NCBI GenBank assembly: GCA_030598645.1
Contig: JAUVPN010000003.1
Coordinates: 1-23,283 of the forward strand
DNA: 23,283 bases
Direction: 5' to 3'
DNA from: Hyphomicrobium sp.
Lineage (GTDB): Bacteria; Pseudomonadota; Alphaproteobacteria; Rhizobiales; Hyphomicrobiaceae
Below the pieces are notes generated by a model that searched no databases, was not told the DNA's origin, and saw nothing but the letters and a program-made list of their open reading frames with translations. This document shows positions 15,087 through 23,283 of the stretch, in pieces. A program made the translations under genes and the position numbers. How positions within the stretch are numbered: the first letter of the stretch is position 1; every line of letters starts with the position of its first letter.

Positions 15087-16262
15087 CTATTTCTTAATAA
15101 GAGCACAAATTTCAGGCGCTACAAGTTTGCCCATGACGCGGTGCCCAGTAGCGTTCATGTGTCCATAGCCGAAGCCAGTGTTGGCAAACCCATGAAAGTG
15201 ACGCTCACCCTGCCCGGCCTCAGCCTGCATACGTTCGGCCAACGTAATAACTGGAAATCCGGCGGATTTTCCGATCTCGGAAACCCTACGCTCTGGATAC
15301 AACAGGTCTTCGACGCCGAGCTTGGCCTTTAGCGCCTCCCGATAGGCAGTTTTGGGATGGGTCTGGACTGCTTCCGGAATGGTGGCTACCATCAACTGCG
15401 CGCCGTCCTTGCGAACTCGATTGTTAAGATGGGTGAGCAGGGCAGCTGTGAGTTGCCAAGACGCTTCCATTTCAGGATTGGTTGGGGGCCGGTATACATC
15501 TGCTGATGTGCCCACTTCGACCCCCTCAATAGTGTATCGGTTCTTGATCACAGCCGAATGCCACGATCGGCGTGCCTGATTGATCAATTCAAGAACGCGC
15601 GAATAGTGTACGCCGACGTAAAGCAAACGTTTCCAGATGGGCGGTGCTGCCGGCTTACCAAGCACGAGTTTATTTTCCACCAAACGATGAATAGGAGGAC
15701 TAGAGATGTGCCAGATGCGCGAGCGCTCAGCGTCGTTGTCCTGAACGTCATTTCCGGCAAAGAAGCCGAGTAGTACAAGATCTGGCGCAAAACGCCTTGC
15801 GTCGAGATCATAGGTCATAACTTCTTGACTGGTGTTATAACCACCAATCCCAAAGTTCAGCATCTCGATCTGACGACCGGATAGAGCCGTACAGGCGCCG
15901 AGCTCCTTCCCGACATGATGCCAATATGTGTCCTCAATTGGCACTTGGCGAGCTTCTGTAAACGAATCGCCCAGAACCGCAATCCTGAAGGTCCCATTCG
16001 GTTTTTCGAGCGTATGCTCTCGGTCGCGATATCCCAGGCTGTTGATCCGGAGATATGCCTCACCCTCCGCGCGGTACCACCCCTCTTTGCCTGGGAAAAG
16101 TTTGATGCCCCGAACCTCGTCGAACGCATCAAAAACTGGGAACGACAAGCCGGCCAATCTCATGAAGATCTCGAACAGAACGACGCCCACGAAAAAAGCA
16201 CCGATCAGCAATGCCGCGCGCTGAAGCCATCCTGCCCGTACGTCAACGTCCGTCGAATTCAT
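15087..16262 (-). CDS. Membrane-anchored SGNH/GDSL-fold hydrolase or O-acyltransferase
   Basis: The 391-residue protein has one N-terminal membrane helix (about 13-37) and then an SGNH domain. Block I is GDSFTEA with nucleophile Ser100; the block II glycine is in NFGIGGYNTSQE (about 136-147); block III is AGND (169-172). The C-terminal histidine block is GHMNATGH (His368 or His374). Proteins of this build in polysaccharide loci add or remove O-acyl groups on the polymer in the periplasm. The Asp that often stands two residues before the block V His is replaced here by Tyr366, as I believe also occurs in some related proteins with a GHWN motif. GTGAGGGT precedes the ATG closely. It is the last minus-strand gene, separated from the polymerase gene by about 870 bases, so it may have its own promoter. 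Confidence 0.8.
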   Translation of the reverse strand: MNSTDVDVRAGWLQRAALLIGAFFVGVVLFEIFMRLAGLSFPVFDAFDEVRGIKLFPGKEGWYRAEGEAYLRINSLGYRDREHTLEKPNGTFRIAVLGDSFTEARQVPIEDTYWHHVGKELGACTALSGRQIEMLNFGIGGYNTSQEVMTYDLDARRFAPDLVLLGFFAGNDVQDNDAERSRIWHISSPPIHRLVENKLVLGKPAAPPIWKRLLYVGVHYSRVLELINQARRSWHSAVIKNRYTIEGVEVGTSADVYRPPTNPEMEASWQLTAALLTHLNNRVRKDGAQLMVATIPEAVQTHPKTAYREALKAKLGVEDLLYPERRVSEIGKSAGFPVITLAERMQAEAGQGERHFHGFANTGFGYGHMNATGHRVMGKLVAPEICALIKK

Positions 16263-17135
16263 ACCCTCACTCGTTTACTCACGCCTGGCTTGAAGAAGTG
16301 CAATCGTTCAATGCCACAGGGGGTCGAAAAACGGAAATGGAAACAGATTCTTACCGTCAATAATCGCAAAAAATGCGGAAATCAACATCGTAATCAACTT
16401 TTCTATAATGGTACTTTAAGATGCAACTTTTGGTCTCGTATCCTTCGGCAAGAGAGCGAGACCGAGATAGATTTTTCTGTGATTGAATCCTGCACTCCCG
16501 TCGCCTCCGCGAGTCGATAATTGGACTGAAGACTCTGGCACACAGAAGTCTCTAAGCATGCGTTAGGCATTCCCTGCCTTTTCTGAGCGGCGGCGTTCGC
16601 ATTATCCATTGGCATGTCAATACCAACGGGCATTGGCAGACATAGCTCGCTGATGTTAAGGGCTTGTGCCACATGGCGCAGGCTTTTGGAACGTCGGCGC
16701 GGTAATGACGGATTCGCTTGGACTACAGACCAGCCTTCGGGTTGACCGGCATATTTACCAAGTTTCGCAATCCCTCTCGTTCTGCATAAGGTTGTTGGCG
16801 AGCCGAATGGAGGTGGCACGCGCTTTCTCCGGAGCGTAGGAACAGCAGGTTGTGATTTCAAAAAGGGGCAGTGATGCAATAGAGACGAGAAATCCAGCCT
16901 ACATGGTGTGGTCATGGTGTAGGCGCCGGATGATCCTTGAATGTAAAGTAAAAGAGCGAGCGACCATGAAGGAGTAGCTCGGTCATTTGGGCTTGTTGCT
17001 GGGTAGTGTCATCGCCGGGCTTCGCGTGCGCGAAATCGCTACCAGGACGTTTACTCCACAAGCTCGCGAATATATCGACGCGCAGCGCGCACGCACCATA
17101 AGCTTGGTACGCGCTTAGTCAAAAGTCTTCATGCA
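16263..17135. other. 873-base stretch without a recognised gene
   Basis: Between the SGNH and Wzy genes there is a long gap. A 170-codon minus-strand frame (16403-16915) is open but has no family pattern, low hydrophobic order and many Arg/Pro/Ser, as chance frames in GC-rich DNA do. A plus-strand frame near 16966-17118 has an internal stop and no known family. The gap may hold a decayed glycosyltransferase or IS, but I cannot show it. Confidence 0.45.
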
Positions 17136-18536
17136 CTACTGCATATCCCGATATTCGCGCTGCTGGGCTTGGTAGATCATGACCGTCCCGAGACCAAATC
17201 CGAACAGGCACCAGTACCAGATGCCCATCATCGGGTTTTCCAACGTCACATTGAACATTGCCACGATATGAATGGCCAGCACGTAACAAAAGACAACCAA
17301 GAACAGGTTCGCCCAATCCGTCCTCCCGTGACGCCGGGCATCGAGCATAGTCTTCAGGATCAACAAGAACCATACAATCGATAAAAGGGTCCATAACGCA
17401 AGGCCCGGTACGCCAGCGCGCGCCAGCATAGTAATGCTCGCATTATGCGGACTTCTGGTAGGTGGGACATTCGGGTTCAGATATTCTGAGGATAGCCCAT
17501 GTGCTTCAATCAAGTTCGCCCCGAAGCCTCGACCGGTCCAAAAGTAGTCACCAAAAACCGTGTCTTCTAAGGTGATTTCCCACCAACCCAGCCGCCATTC
17601 GGTGGTGCTCCCGTGCCCTTTATTGCCTTGACCGAAGAGGCTTGCAAAGTTGTCTGCAATCTGACTCGGTGTGACGCGGCGGGATAATGAATCAAGGGGC
17701 TCGCGAGCTGTGGCGAGAAAGGTTTGGTCTTGCGTTTCCGTGTAGAATTTCTCGATGGCGTATGCAAATGAGAACAACAACCCCGCGCTAATCGCGATTA
17801 TGATCAATTTGCGCCCGTGGCCAAGCATGACGGCGGCAAAGCAGATAGGCACGATCATGGCAAGGGTTGCCGAGCGGCTGACCGCCAACAAGATCACTAG
17901 CAGAACGGCAAGAGCCAGAGTCCAACCAAGCGTCGTCTTACGAAAACCGGCCATGGCGAAAACTGTAGCGCCGCACAGATGCGTGGCAACCTCGTGGGCG
18001 CCCAACTTAACCAAGGGCACGCCGACTTGCCCCGGCAGGTCCGGGATATATTCAATCAGGAATCGCTGTAAGGGAAAAAGAACCAACATGGAAAAAATGA
18101 AGATACCCGTGAATGCCGAATAACGCTGCATTATCGTCCGGATTCGGCCAGGATCCTGCAGCAACATAGCGATCACAATGAACGCGAAGATGCCATACAT
18201 TACGATGACGCTGTCGCGCGCCGCATCGAAGCCGTAGTGCCGGAAGTATGGCACCGTTCTAAGTAGCACCCACGCCATCGTCACGCTGAGCACCACAGCA
18301 GGCAACGTCGCCATCGAAGCAAATAAACAGCCGCTTCGAAGAAAGACGACGATGCCGAGCAGTATCGCCATTTCACCGATGAACAGCGGGGGAATGCCGA
18401 CATAGGCGAACCCTTTGCCGAACATGGCGTACCCAAAGAGAACGCCGCCCAGTAAAATCAGATAGGCGTCGCTCTGAGTGCAGGATGGAGCGCGTTTGGG
18501 AATCACGTAGTCGGACATGGACAACTCATCGCGCAA
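17136..18536 (-). CDS. O-antigen polymerase/ligase family protein (Wzy-like)
   Basis: A 466-residue inner-membrane protein with ten or more hydrophobic helices and a large periplasmic loop (about 260-360). The conserved polymerase/ligase segment just after the loop reads RSPHNASITMLARAGVPGLALW. Its central Arg-containing helices (LLAVSRSATLAM) also match the Wzy_C/WaaL superfamily. In a Wzx/Wzy pathway it joins flipped repeat units at the periplasmic face, and its position next to the flippase supports polymerase over ligase. The start at 18536 has AAGG about ten bases upstream; the ATG at 18518 (MSDYVIPKRAP) is an alternative. A TTGACA on the minus strand at 18660-18655 might be a -35 box, but no well-spaced -10 was seen. 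Confidence 0.85.
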   Translation of the reverse strand: MRDELSMSDYVIPKRAPSCTQSDAYLILLGGVLFGYAMFGKGFAYVGIPPLFIGEMAILLGIVVFLRSGCLFASMATLPAVVLSVTMAWVLLRTVPYFRHYGFDAARDSVIVMYGIFAFIVIAMLLQDPGRIRTIMQRYSAFTGIFIFSMLVLFPLQRFLIEYIPDLPGQVGVPLVKLGAHEVATHLCGATVFAMAGFRKTTLGWTLALAVLLVILLAVSRSATLAMIVPICFAAVMLGHGRKLIIIAISAGLLFSFAYAIEKFYTETQDQTFLATAREPLDSLSRRVTPSQIADNFASLFGQGNKGHGSTTEWRLGWWEITLEDTVFGDYFWTGRGFGANLIEAHGLSSEYLNPNVPPTRSPHNASITMLARAGVPGLALWTLLSIVWFLLILKTMLDARRHGRTDWANLFLVVFCYVLAIHIVAMFNVTLENPMMGIWYWCLFGFGLGTVMIYQAQQREYRDMQ

Positions 18537-18767
18537 CCTTAGGAGTCGCGCTCACTGGCCGCGTCGCGCGCGAAGCGGGACCTTGAAATTAACTACTTTT
18601 TGCTCAAGTGAACCCGAGCCCATTTCTTTAGTTACCGGTTCGACATGAACAGATTGTCAATCTCCAAACCATCAGTTTCAGATCAAGATTCGGACTTAGA
18701 CCCGATCGCTAGACTCGTCAGGACTCTCTTTTCCTCAAGGCAGCCAATTCGCCGGACGGACAATGCA
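18537..18767. other. Intergenic gap between wzx-like and wzy-like genes
   Basis: These 231 bases hold no gene. A minus-strand TTGACA (18660-18655) could be a -35 element of a promoter for the polymerase gene, but the nearest TAACTA is 20 bases further. No terminator with a T-run was found. Confidence 0.3.
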
Positions 18768-20036
18768 TCAGGATACCGTGCCCTCAAAGCTTTTCATCTG
18801 ACGTGATCGCTCTGCCATCATCAACGAGGTCAATGCCAGCCAGGCGATGGGCAAACGAACCAGATTAGCAATCAAGAGTGCGAGGCACGCACCGAATACG
18901 CCAAACGTCACGACCAGCGGAATCGTCACGATTGCGGCGGCGGCCAGCGCACCCAGATTAACTGCCATGGCAGATCTGCCGGCTTCCATTCCGAGCAGTG
19001 TTAAGACGATCAACTCACCGGCAAGATGGATGACCCAGGCCAATACCAAGATCTGTAAAGTTAGCGCTTCATCTCGGTAGGGCGAGTCTGCGCCGTAGAG
19101 CACCTGCAGCAGGAAGTCTGGCCACAGGATTGCCGGAGCGCTGCAGATTATGAGACACACGAGACCAAGAAGAATGTACTTGCGCGCAACTGTCCAGGCG
19201 CCAGTGACTCCATTAGAGATGCGGGCCTGGGCCACTGCCTGGGGCATGACGTTCGCCATGCCCATGAGGATTGGGTTTGTCAGGTTGGCAATGTTGAGTG
19301 CAGCCTGATAGACGGCCACGGCCGCCGAGCCGACCGATATGGCGATCGCCCAAGGAACCAGTTGAACCCGTAGAGCATGGGTCTCTTGCGTAGCAAGCGA
19401 CCAGGCGCCGAGCGCCAGGAATTCGCGCGCGCGTTTTATCGTGGCGTTCCACGTCGAGCGGCGGAAGGTCAAATGCGCGGCATGAACGGCGGCACCAGCT
19501 ATGAATCCCGCAGTCATAGCATAGAGCGCTGTGTCTAGCCTCAGGATTCCTGTCGCCGACAGGATAGCGACGGACAAAAGGTTGCCACCGTAGGCGGTAA
19601 TGTCTCCGATCACTGCCGAACGGTAACGGAAATTGGCGAAAAGGAAACGCCGCAGCGTCTGATGGCTTTCCCAGGCGAGATAGCACAACACCGCAGCGGG
19701 GAGAAGGTCGCCGCGATCGAAAAGTAGGAGCACCAAAGCTAGAATGCCGCCCAGCAGTAATGCGAGGCACGCCGACAAGCTCGCGATACTGCCCAAGACT
19801 TCGGGTAGGTCCTCAGGCTCGCACTGATGAATCCTTACCGAAAGAGGGTAGTTCAGAAGCGAGTAATTGACGACCATCATAGCAAGCATCGCACCCAACA
19901 GAAGTGCGATGACTCCATAGTCGGCGGACACGAGCCCTCGCGCAAATTGGATGTTCAAAAGGAAGTTGGAAAGGCTGACAATGCCCTGGTTGGCAAAACT
20001 CCAGGAAGTGCGCTTTGCGATCAATCTCGCGTGCAT
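18768..20036 (-). CDS. Lipid-linked oligosaccharide flippase (Wzx-like, MATE/MOP superfamily)
   Basis: The 422-residue protein has about twelve hydrophobic helices in the order typical of polysaccharide flippases. The first-helix region (SWSFANQGIVSLSNFLLN) and ADYGVIALL resemble PF01943/PF13440 members, and the C-terminal half has paired helices ending in a short basic tail. It should move the undecaprenyl-linked repeat unit from the cytoplasmic to the periplasmic face for the Wzy protein encoded next. The ATG at 20036 is preceded by GAAGG about twelve bases upstream. It lies 217 bases from the Wzz gene and 231 from the Wzy gene, wide gaps for one operon, so extra promoters are possible. Confidence 0.85.
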   Translation of the reverse strand: MHARLIAKRTSWSFANQGIVSLSNFLLNIQFARGLVSADYGVIALLLGAMLAMMVVNYSLLNYPLSVRIHQCEPEDLPEVLGSIASLSACLALLLGGILALVLLLFDRGDLLPAAVLCYLAWESHQTLRRFLFANFRYRSAVIGDITAYGGNLLSVAILSATGILRLDTALYAMTAGFIAGAAVHAAHLTFRRSTWNATIKRAREFLALGAWSLATQETHALRVQLVPWAIAISVGSAAVAVYQAALNIANLTNPILMGMANVMPQAVAQARISNGVTGAWTVARKYILLGLVCLIICSAPAILWPDFLLQVLYGADSPYRDEALTLQILVLAWVIHLAGELIVLTLLGMEAGRSAMAVNLGALAAAAIVTIPLVVTFGVFGACLALLIANLVRLPIAWLALTSLMMAERSRQMKSFEGTVS

Positions 20037-20253
20037 TATTCACGTGCCTTCGTTTCAGGCCCGATGGTAAGGGCTGACAAGGGGCTGAAACCGGCGAAAT
20101 CTCCATGTATCGATGCGGGAGTCGCAAGGCCGCCTAACAGCTTTGGCTGGATTGTCGAATGCGATGCTGAGTAGGGCATTAACACCTTGGGTTACACTAA
20201 CATCAGGATCGCGCCGACTCTAGACGTCGGTCGAGGGCGCGCGTTGACAATAC
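20037..20253. other. Intergenic gap with two hairpins between wzz-like and wzx-like genes
   Basis: A stem of GTTTCAG (20052-20058) with CTGAAAC (20085-20091), with an inner GCCC/GGGC pairing, lies in the leader of the flippase gene. A second imperfect hairpin (CGCGCC 20210-20215 with GGCGCG 20236-20241) follows the end of the Wzz gene. Neither has a T-run on the minus strand, so they may be RNA-stability or leader structures rather than terminators. Confidence 0.4.
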
Positions 20254-21852
20254 TTAACTGACGTCCGTTAGCACGACACCGTTGACCTGCACTCCGTAAT
20301 CGCGCAGCTGTTTAATCGCCAAATTGACCGTTGATCTAGGCGTTCTATTCCAGCGCGCAACAAGCAGGCTGACATCAGATTCGCGTCCGAAGAGCGCCGT
20401 ATCGATGGGATGCAAAATTAGCGGCGACGCAATGAGCACGACATCATAATGTTTCCTTGCCGCGGCAATAAATCGCGCCAGGGACTGCGGGCGAATAGCA
20501 AACAGGTCATCGTTGCTCTCCTTTTTGCGGGCGCGCTTGAGAACCGCGATAGTCTTATCTTCGCCGGCCCCGAAAAAGGCTCGCGCGCACTCTTCGTCGG
20601 CCAGAACGTCATTGAGCCCGATTAGTTTCTCGCCCGCGCCGTCGGCTGCGGGGTCGTCCGACCCGGCATCGACGAATAACACCCGCTGGCCGGCCCTTAC
20701 GAGTACTCGACCGAGGGCTTCCGTAACACGTGCTGCGTCTTCCGGTGGTCCAACTGTCGTGACCATCGCAACCTTGGTCACGCCCTCGCTTTCGTCAAGT
20801 TTGGCAGAGACGGTGATGGCGCGCATCACTTCTCTGACGCGCGACAGCTGTGATTCACTAAGTGGGTACTCTTCATGCGGAATCCGCGGGACCAAACCGA
20901 CGCAGCGAGTAGAGGTAAATGCAGCTACCTCGTCGGAGCTAATAAAGCCGTTGTCGCGACGATCGAGCCATATTGCGAGGCACACGCCAGCTATAAGTCC
21001 GAATATTGATGCGACGCCTAATATCATCTTGCCGGCCGGACCCGATGGCTTCGTATCGGGTTTGGCAAGAACAATCGAATATTTGCGCTCAGCGTCGGAG
21101 CCAGCTGGGTCGCCGACTGCAATTTGGAGTTCGCGCTTTGCGTTAGCGAGTTTGGCAACGGCCTGAACGACCTTTGGATGACCGCTGCCGTAGACCACTG
21201 ACAGCTTTTCAAGGTCGTCCTCAGCCGCGCGAATCTTCCGGGTCGCCCGATCTATGTTCTTTGACCGCAGGTACTGGAATACGACGGCGTTCGCGATAGT
21301 GGCGGCGAGTTCCGGGCTTGTTGCCGTGTAACCGACAGCGATGACATAATTATGGGTATCGCTGCGAACGCTTAGTTGACTTTGCAAAAATGCAACGGCA
21401 CGTGCGAACTGGGTACCATAGAGTGTCTCTGGCATGAAAGATGATCGCAGCTTGCGTAGTGTGTCTGAGCGGCGGGGTGCTGATATGAAGTCCGGATTGC
21501 TATCGAGGCCAAGACTCTTGACTACGCCCTCAGCAATTGCCTGCGATCGGATGCGCTCCGCTTCACTGTTTACCAGGTAGTTGGCATTGATATTCGCTAT
21601 TACGGGGCCCTTCTTGCTCTCCAGCGAGCCCTCCTCCAGCGAGCTCACGTCGGGATATAGGAGAGCCTGCGCGGTGTAAGTTCGCGGCAGCACCGAGACC
21701 AGCCATGCGGCCAGCACAATCGCTCCCAAGACGCAAGCGGCGATCAGAAACTTCCGTCGCGCAATCGACAGTAGGGTATCGACCGCGACTTCCTCATAGT
21801 GACTGCGGAGATTGGTATCCCCAACACGAACATTTTCAAATGGAACGTTCAT
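20254..21852 (-). CDS. Wzz-type chain-length protein fused to a degenerate BY-kinase domain
   Basis: The 532-residue product has a short cytoplasmic start, TM1 (about 34-54) and a periplasmic Wzz region with predicted helices (about 205-245). TM2 (about 274-296) is followed by a cytoplasmic domain to the C-terminus. That domain follows the ExoP/Wzc kinase pattern, but the ATP site is lost. Where Walker A (GEGKST) should be it reads VTTVGPPEDAARV (about 364-376); Walker A' is VLFVDAG; Walker B is YDVVLIASP. No tyrosine-rich tail exists. It probably sets chain length and bridges to the exporter without kinase activity. The start at 21852 avoids 80 bases of overlap with the exporter gene; the longer frame to 21966 adds residues with no homology. 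It follows the exporter gene by 34 bases, so they form one transcript. Confidence 0.85.
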   Translation of the reverse strand: MNVPFENVRVGDTNLRSHYEEVAVDTLLSIARRKFLIAACVLGAIVLAAWLVSVLPRTYTAQALLYPDVSSLEEGSLESKKGPVIANINANYLVNSEAERIRSQAIAEGVVKSLGLDSNPDFISAPRRSDTLRKLRSSFMPETLYGTQFARAVAFLQSQLSVRSDTHNYVIAVGYTATSPELAATIANAVVFQYLRSKNIDRATRKIRAAEDDLEKLSVVYGSGHPKVVQAVAKLANAKRELQIAVGDPAGSDAERKYSIVLAKPDTKPSGPAGKMILGVASIFGLIAGVCLAIWLDRRDNGFISSDEVAAFTSTRCVGLVPRIPHEEYPLSESQLSRVREVMRAITVSAKLDESEGVTKVAMVTTVGPPEDAARVTEALGRVLVRAGQRVLFVDAGSDDPAADGAGEKLIGLNDVLADEECARAFFGAGEDKTIAVLKRARKKESNDDLFAIRPQSLARFIAAARKHYDVVLIASPLILHPIDTALFGRESDVSLLVARWNRTPRSTVNLAIKQLRDYGVQVNGVVLTDVS

Positions 21853-21886
21853 CGCGGTATCGCCGTTGCTTGGTTTTCGAACAGAG

Positions 21887-23185
21887 TTAGGCTCCAGGGC
21901 GTGACTCTCTCGAGGCCGGTCGGCGGGGGGTTTTTCGCGATGATATCCCAGGCGAAGAAGATCCATCGATCGTTGTCGAAGGTTGTCCGCGGTCGGGCGG
22001 CCTGATCATACGTACGATGACGGTATCGCCCGGCTCGACGTAGGCGGGATCAAGGGCAGACACCTTTTTCAGCTCGCTGCTACGGTTACTTTTGAGGCTG
22101 ATCTCATAACTTCGCTGCCAGTCATCGTTTTCGAATATCTGCCCGGCCTGTCGGCGGCGCAGCTCGACGGTTTCGATCACGGATGGCAAAGAGGCATCCA
22201 CCTCGCTCCACTGCTGGCGGGTATCGGCAAGTTCGCTGATGATGCGCTCCTCTCGCTTGATAATCACTTCCTCAGCTCGAATATCGAGCGCGACTAGCTT
22301 CTCTTCGAGCGCTGCAATCTCGCCTCTGAGTCGAGAGAGCACACCCTGACTCTGCGCTATTTGAGTGCGTAGCTCGAGTATCCTCGATGCCAGCTTGATC
22401 GAAGATATACGCGCTAGCTGCTTCTCATATATTTGGATTAGCTCTGTCTGGGCCAGAATTTCTTGTTTGCGCGCCTCGATCTCCCGCTCGACGGTGGGCT
22501 TCCGGTCGCGAAGGAGCTTAAGAAGGCGTGCATGGGAGCGACGCGAAGAGTTCAACCGCTCGAGCTCTCGTTCAGTCAATTCGGTCATGTCTACATCCGA
22601 CATCATCTCCGGCAGATCAGGCACATTGAATTGCTCTTGGTCAGTCTGTTCGGCCTCGATCCGGGCAATGCGCACAAGTAGGCTTACGTAACGGCGGCTG
22701 AGCACACGCAGACGCTCTTCGGCGGCAATAAGTGCCGCCATTGGCTCACCCTGCCGCAACCGTTCAGAGCCGAAGCCACCAGCCATCGCGACGGCGCTGA
22801 GTACCGTAAGACCAAACTTGAATGGATGTTGGCCCGGTCTACGCACGTCGCCAATCACAAAGATCGGCTTCAGTTCGCTGACGCGAACCGTGACCACTGG
22901 CTCCTTCAGGAAGCTGTTCTGAAGACGCTGAATGACAAGCGAGCGCGCCTCCGCGAGGGTCTTGCCGATCACGGGAACGGTACCTATAAAAGGCATTTCG
23001 ATATTTCCCGCGCTATCGATCAGCAATTCGTCCGACAATTCAGTCTCTCCAAATACTGAAACCTTAATTCGATCGCCAATCTCTAGACGGTATTCGCTCA
23101 AATCCCCCGGCGCCGCAACGCACGAGGTTGCCGAAACAAACAATAGAACGAGCACGATCGCGAGATTTCTTGCGCGCAAAGACAC
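21887..23185 (-). CDS. Polysaccharide export protein, ExoF/Wza type with coiled coil
   Basis: A 432-residue protein. The signal peptide (hydrophobic about 8-20, probable cleavage after CVAA at 22-25) precedes a Poly_export domain (about 31-103, EYRLEIGDRIKVSVFGE). An SLBB-like domain follows (about 106-140, IFVIGDVRRPGQHPF), then about 200 residues of charged heptad-like helix (about 150-345). A final SLBB-like end contains VEPGDTVIV. This build matches periplasmic/outer-membrane export proteins such as ExoF and GumB relatives. Together with the Wzz protein they link inner-membrane polymerisation to export. I prefer GTG 23185: GGAGG (23195-23191) ends five bases before it, whereas the ATG at 23197 overlaps that site. 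A Cys lies at the end of the signal, but the lipobox is poor. First gene of the minus-strand operon. Confidence 0.88.
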   Translation of the reverse strand: MSLRARNLAIVLVLLFVSATSCVAAPGDLSEYRLEIGDRIKVSVFGETELSDELLIDSAGNIEMPFIGTVPVIGKTLAEARSLVIQRLQNSFLKEPVVTVRVSELKPIFVIGDVRRPGQHPFKFGLTVLSAVAMAGGFGSERLRQGEPMAALIAAEERLRVLSRRYVSLLVRIARIEAEQTDQEQFNVPDLPEMMSDVDMTELTERELERLNSSRRSHARLLKLLRDRKPTVEREIEARKQEILAQTELIQIYEKQLARISSIKLASRILELRTQIAQSQGVLSRLRGEIAALEEKLVALDIRAEEVIIKREERIISELADTRQQWSEVDASLPSVIETVELRRRQAGQIFENDDWQRSYEISLKSNRSSELKKVSALDPAYVEPGDTVIVRMIRPPDRGQPSTTIDGSSSPGISSRKTPRRPASRESRPGA

Positions 23186-23190
23186 AACTA

Positions 23191-23195
23191 CCTCC
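23191..23195 (-). promoter_or_regulatory. Ribosome binding site that decides the exporter start
   Basis: GGAGG on the minus strand is followed by TAGTT and then GTG at 23185-23183, an ideal five-base gap. The upstream ATG at 23197 contains this site within its own first codons, so it is less likely to be the true start. Confidence 0.7.
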
Positions 23196-23197
23196 AT

Positions 23198-23283
23198 TCA
23201 TTCCCACGCCCGGCCGAGATGAGTCGCCGCAAGGTCTACGCGTTGTTTCTTCATGTCGACAGATTCCCCCCAATTCGTGATCC
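23198..23283. other. Right edge, leader of the export operon
   Basis: These 86 bases lie upstream of the exporter gene on the minus strand. No gene or clear promoter is visible; the promoter may lie beyond the window. Confidence 0.3.

Noticed and set aside
16403..16915. Minus-strand open frame of 170 codons in the gap before the polymerase gene
   Set aside because: No recognisable domain, signal or membrane segment, and composition typical of a chance frame. Noted only as part of the empty gap.
20210..20241. Hairpin after the Wzz gene as an intrinsic terminator
   Set aside because: The stem is imperfect and no T-run follows on the minus strand, so it is mentioned only as a possible RNA structure.
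21853..21966. 38-residue N-terminal extension of the Wzz protein
   Set aside because: It overlaps the end of the exporter gene by 80 bases in another frame and has no homology. The ATG at 21852 fits the family start.
1..23283. CRISPR array, tRNA, rRNA, attachment site or origin
   Set aside because: No regularly spaced repeats, cloverleaf-like sequence, rRNA core motif or integrase with flanking repeats was seen on reading the window.

Overview
The window is a surface-polysaccharide (exopolysaccharide/capsule/O-antigen type) locus from a GC-rich Gram-negative bacterium. The ExoF/Wza-type exporter with its long coiled coil, the Wzz chain-length protein and the DUF3108 relatives fit an alphaproteobacterium, probably Hyphomicrobiales (rhizobia-like). 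That assignment is inference from gene families, not from a marker gene. No rRNA, tRNA or CRISPR array was seen.

Layout. 1-621: no convincing gene, but a GC-rich hairpin followed by a T-run on the minus strand. 622-1092: a secreted DUF3108-type protein that lacks its C-terminal part. 1261-2574 (minus): a TylCIII/NovU-like sugar C-methyltransferase. About 2970-3290: the C-terminal part of a second DUF3108 copy. 3304-4815: a WbaP-type initiating sugar-phosphate transferase broken by two compensating frameshifts. 5261-12286 (plus): a sugar-nucleotide cassette of glucose-1-phosphate cytidylyltransferase, PIG-L deacetylase, UXS-like SDR, UDP-glucose dehydrogenase, a DRL/homoserine-dehydrogenase-like oxidoreductase with an SAF-like C-terminus, an RmlC-like epimerase and a GT2 glycosyltransferase. 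12321-12775: abutting relics of an asparagine synthase (plus) and an IS3-type transposase (minus). 13180-14688: a secreted parallel beta-helix protein. 15087-23185 (all minus): SGNH hydrolase, Wzy polymerase, Wzx flippase, Wzz with a degenerate kinase domain, and the ExoF/Wza-type exporter.

How it fits together. The plus-strand cassette would make one or more unusual activated sugars and transfer one of them. The minus-strand operon would flip, polymerise, length-control and export the repeat unit. The SGNH and beta-helix proteins could acylate, deacylate, trim or epimerise the polymer. The most interesting part is the cassette. A DXR-like (DRL) oxidoreductase, translationally coupled to UDP-glucose dehydrogenase and followed by an epimerase, suggests an uncharacterised (possibly branched-chain) nucleotide-sugar route. 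This is a hypothesis.

The left edge and 12.3-13.0 kb are eroded: split DUF3108 copies, a frameshifted initiating transferase, and asnB and transposase relics. The locus looks like a mosaic rebuilt by transfer and deletion. The genes from 6785 to 12286 read more GC-rich than those at 1261-2574 and 5261-6726, but this was judged by eye, not computed.
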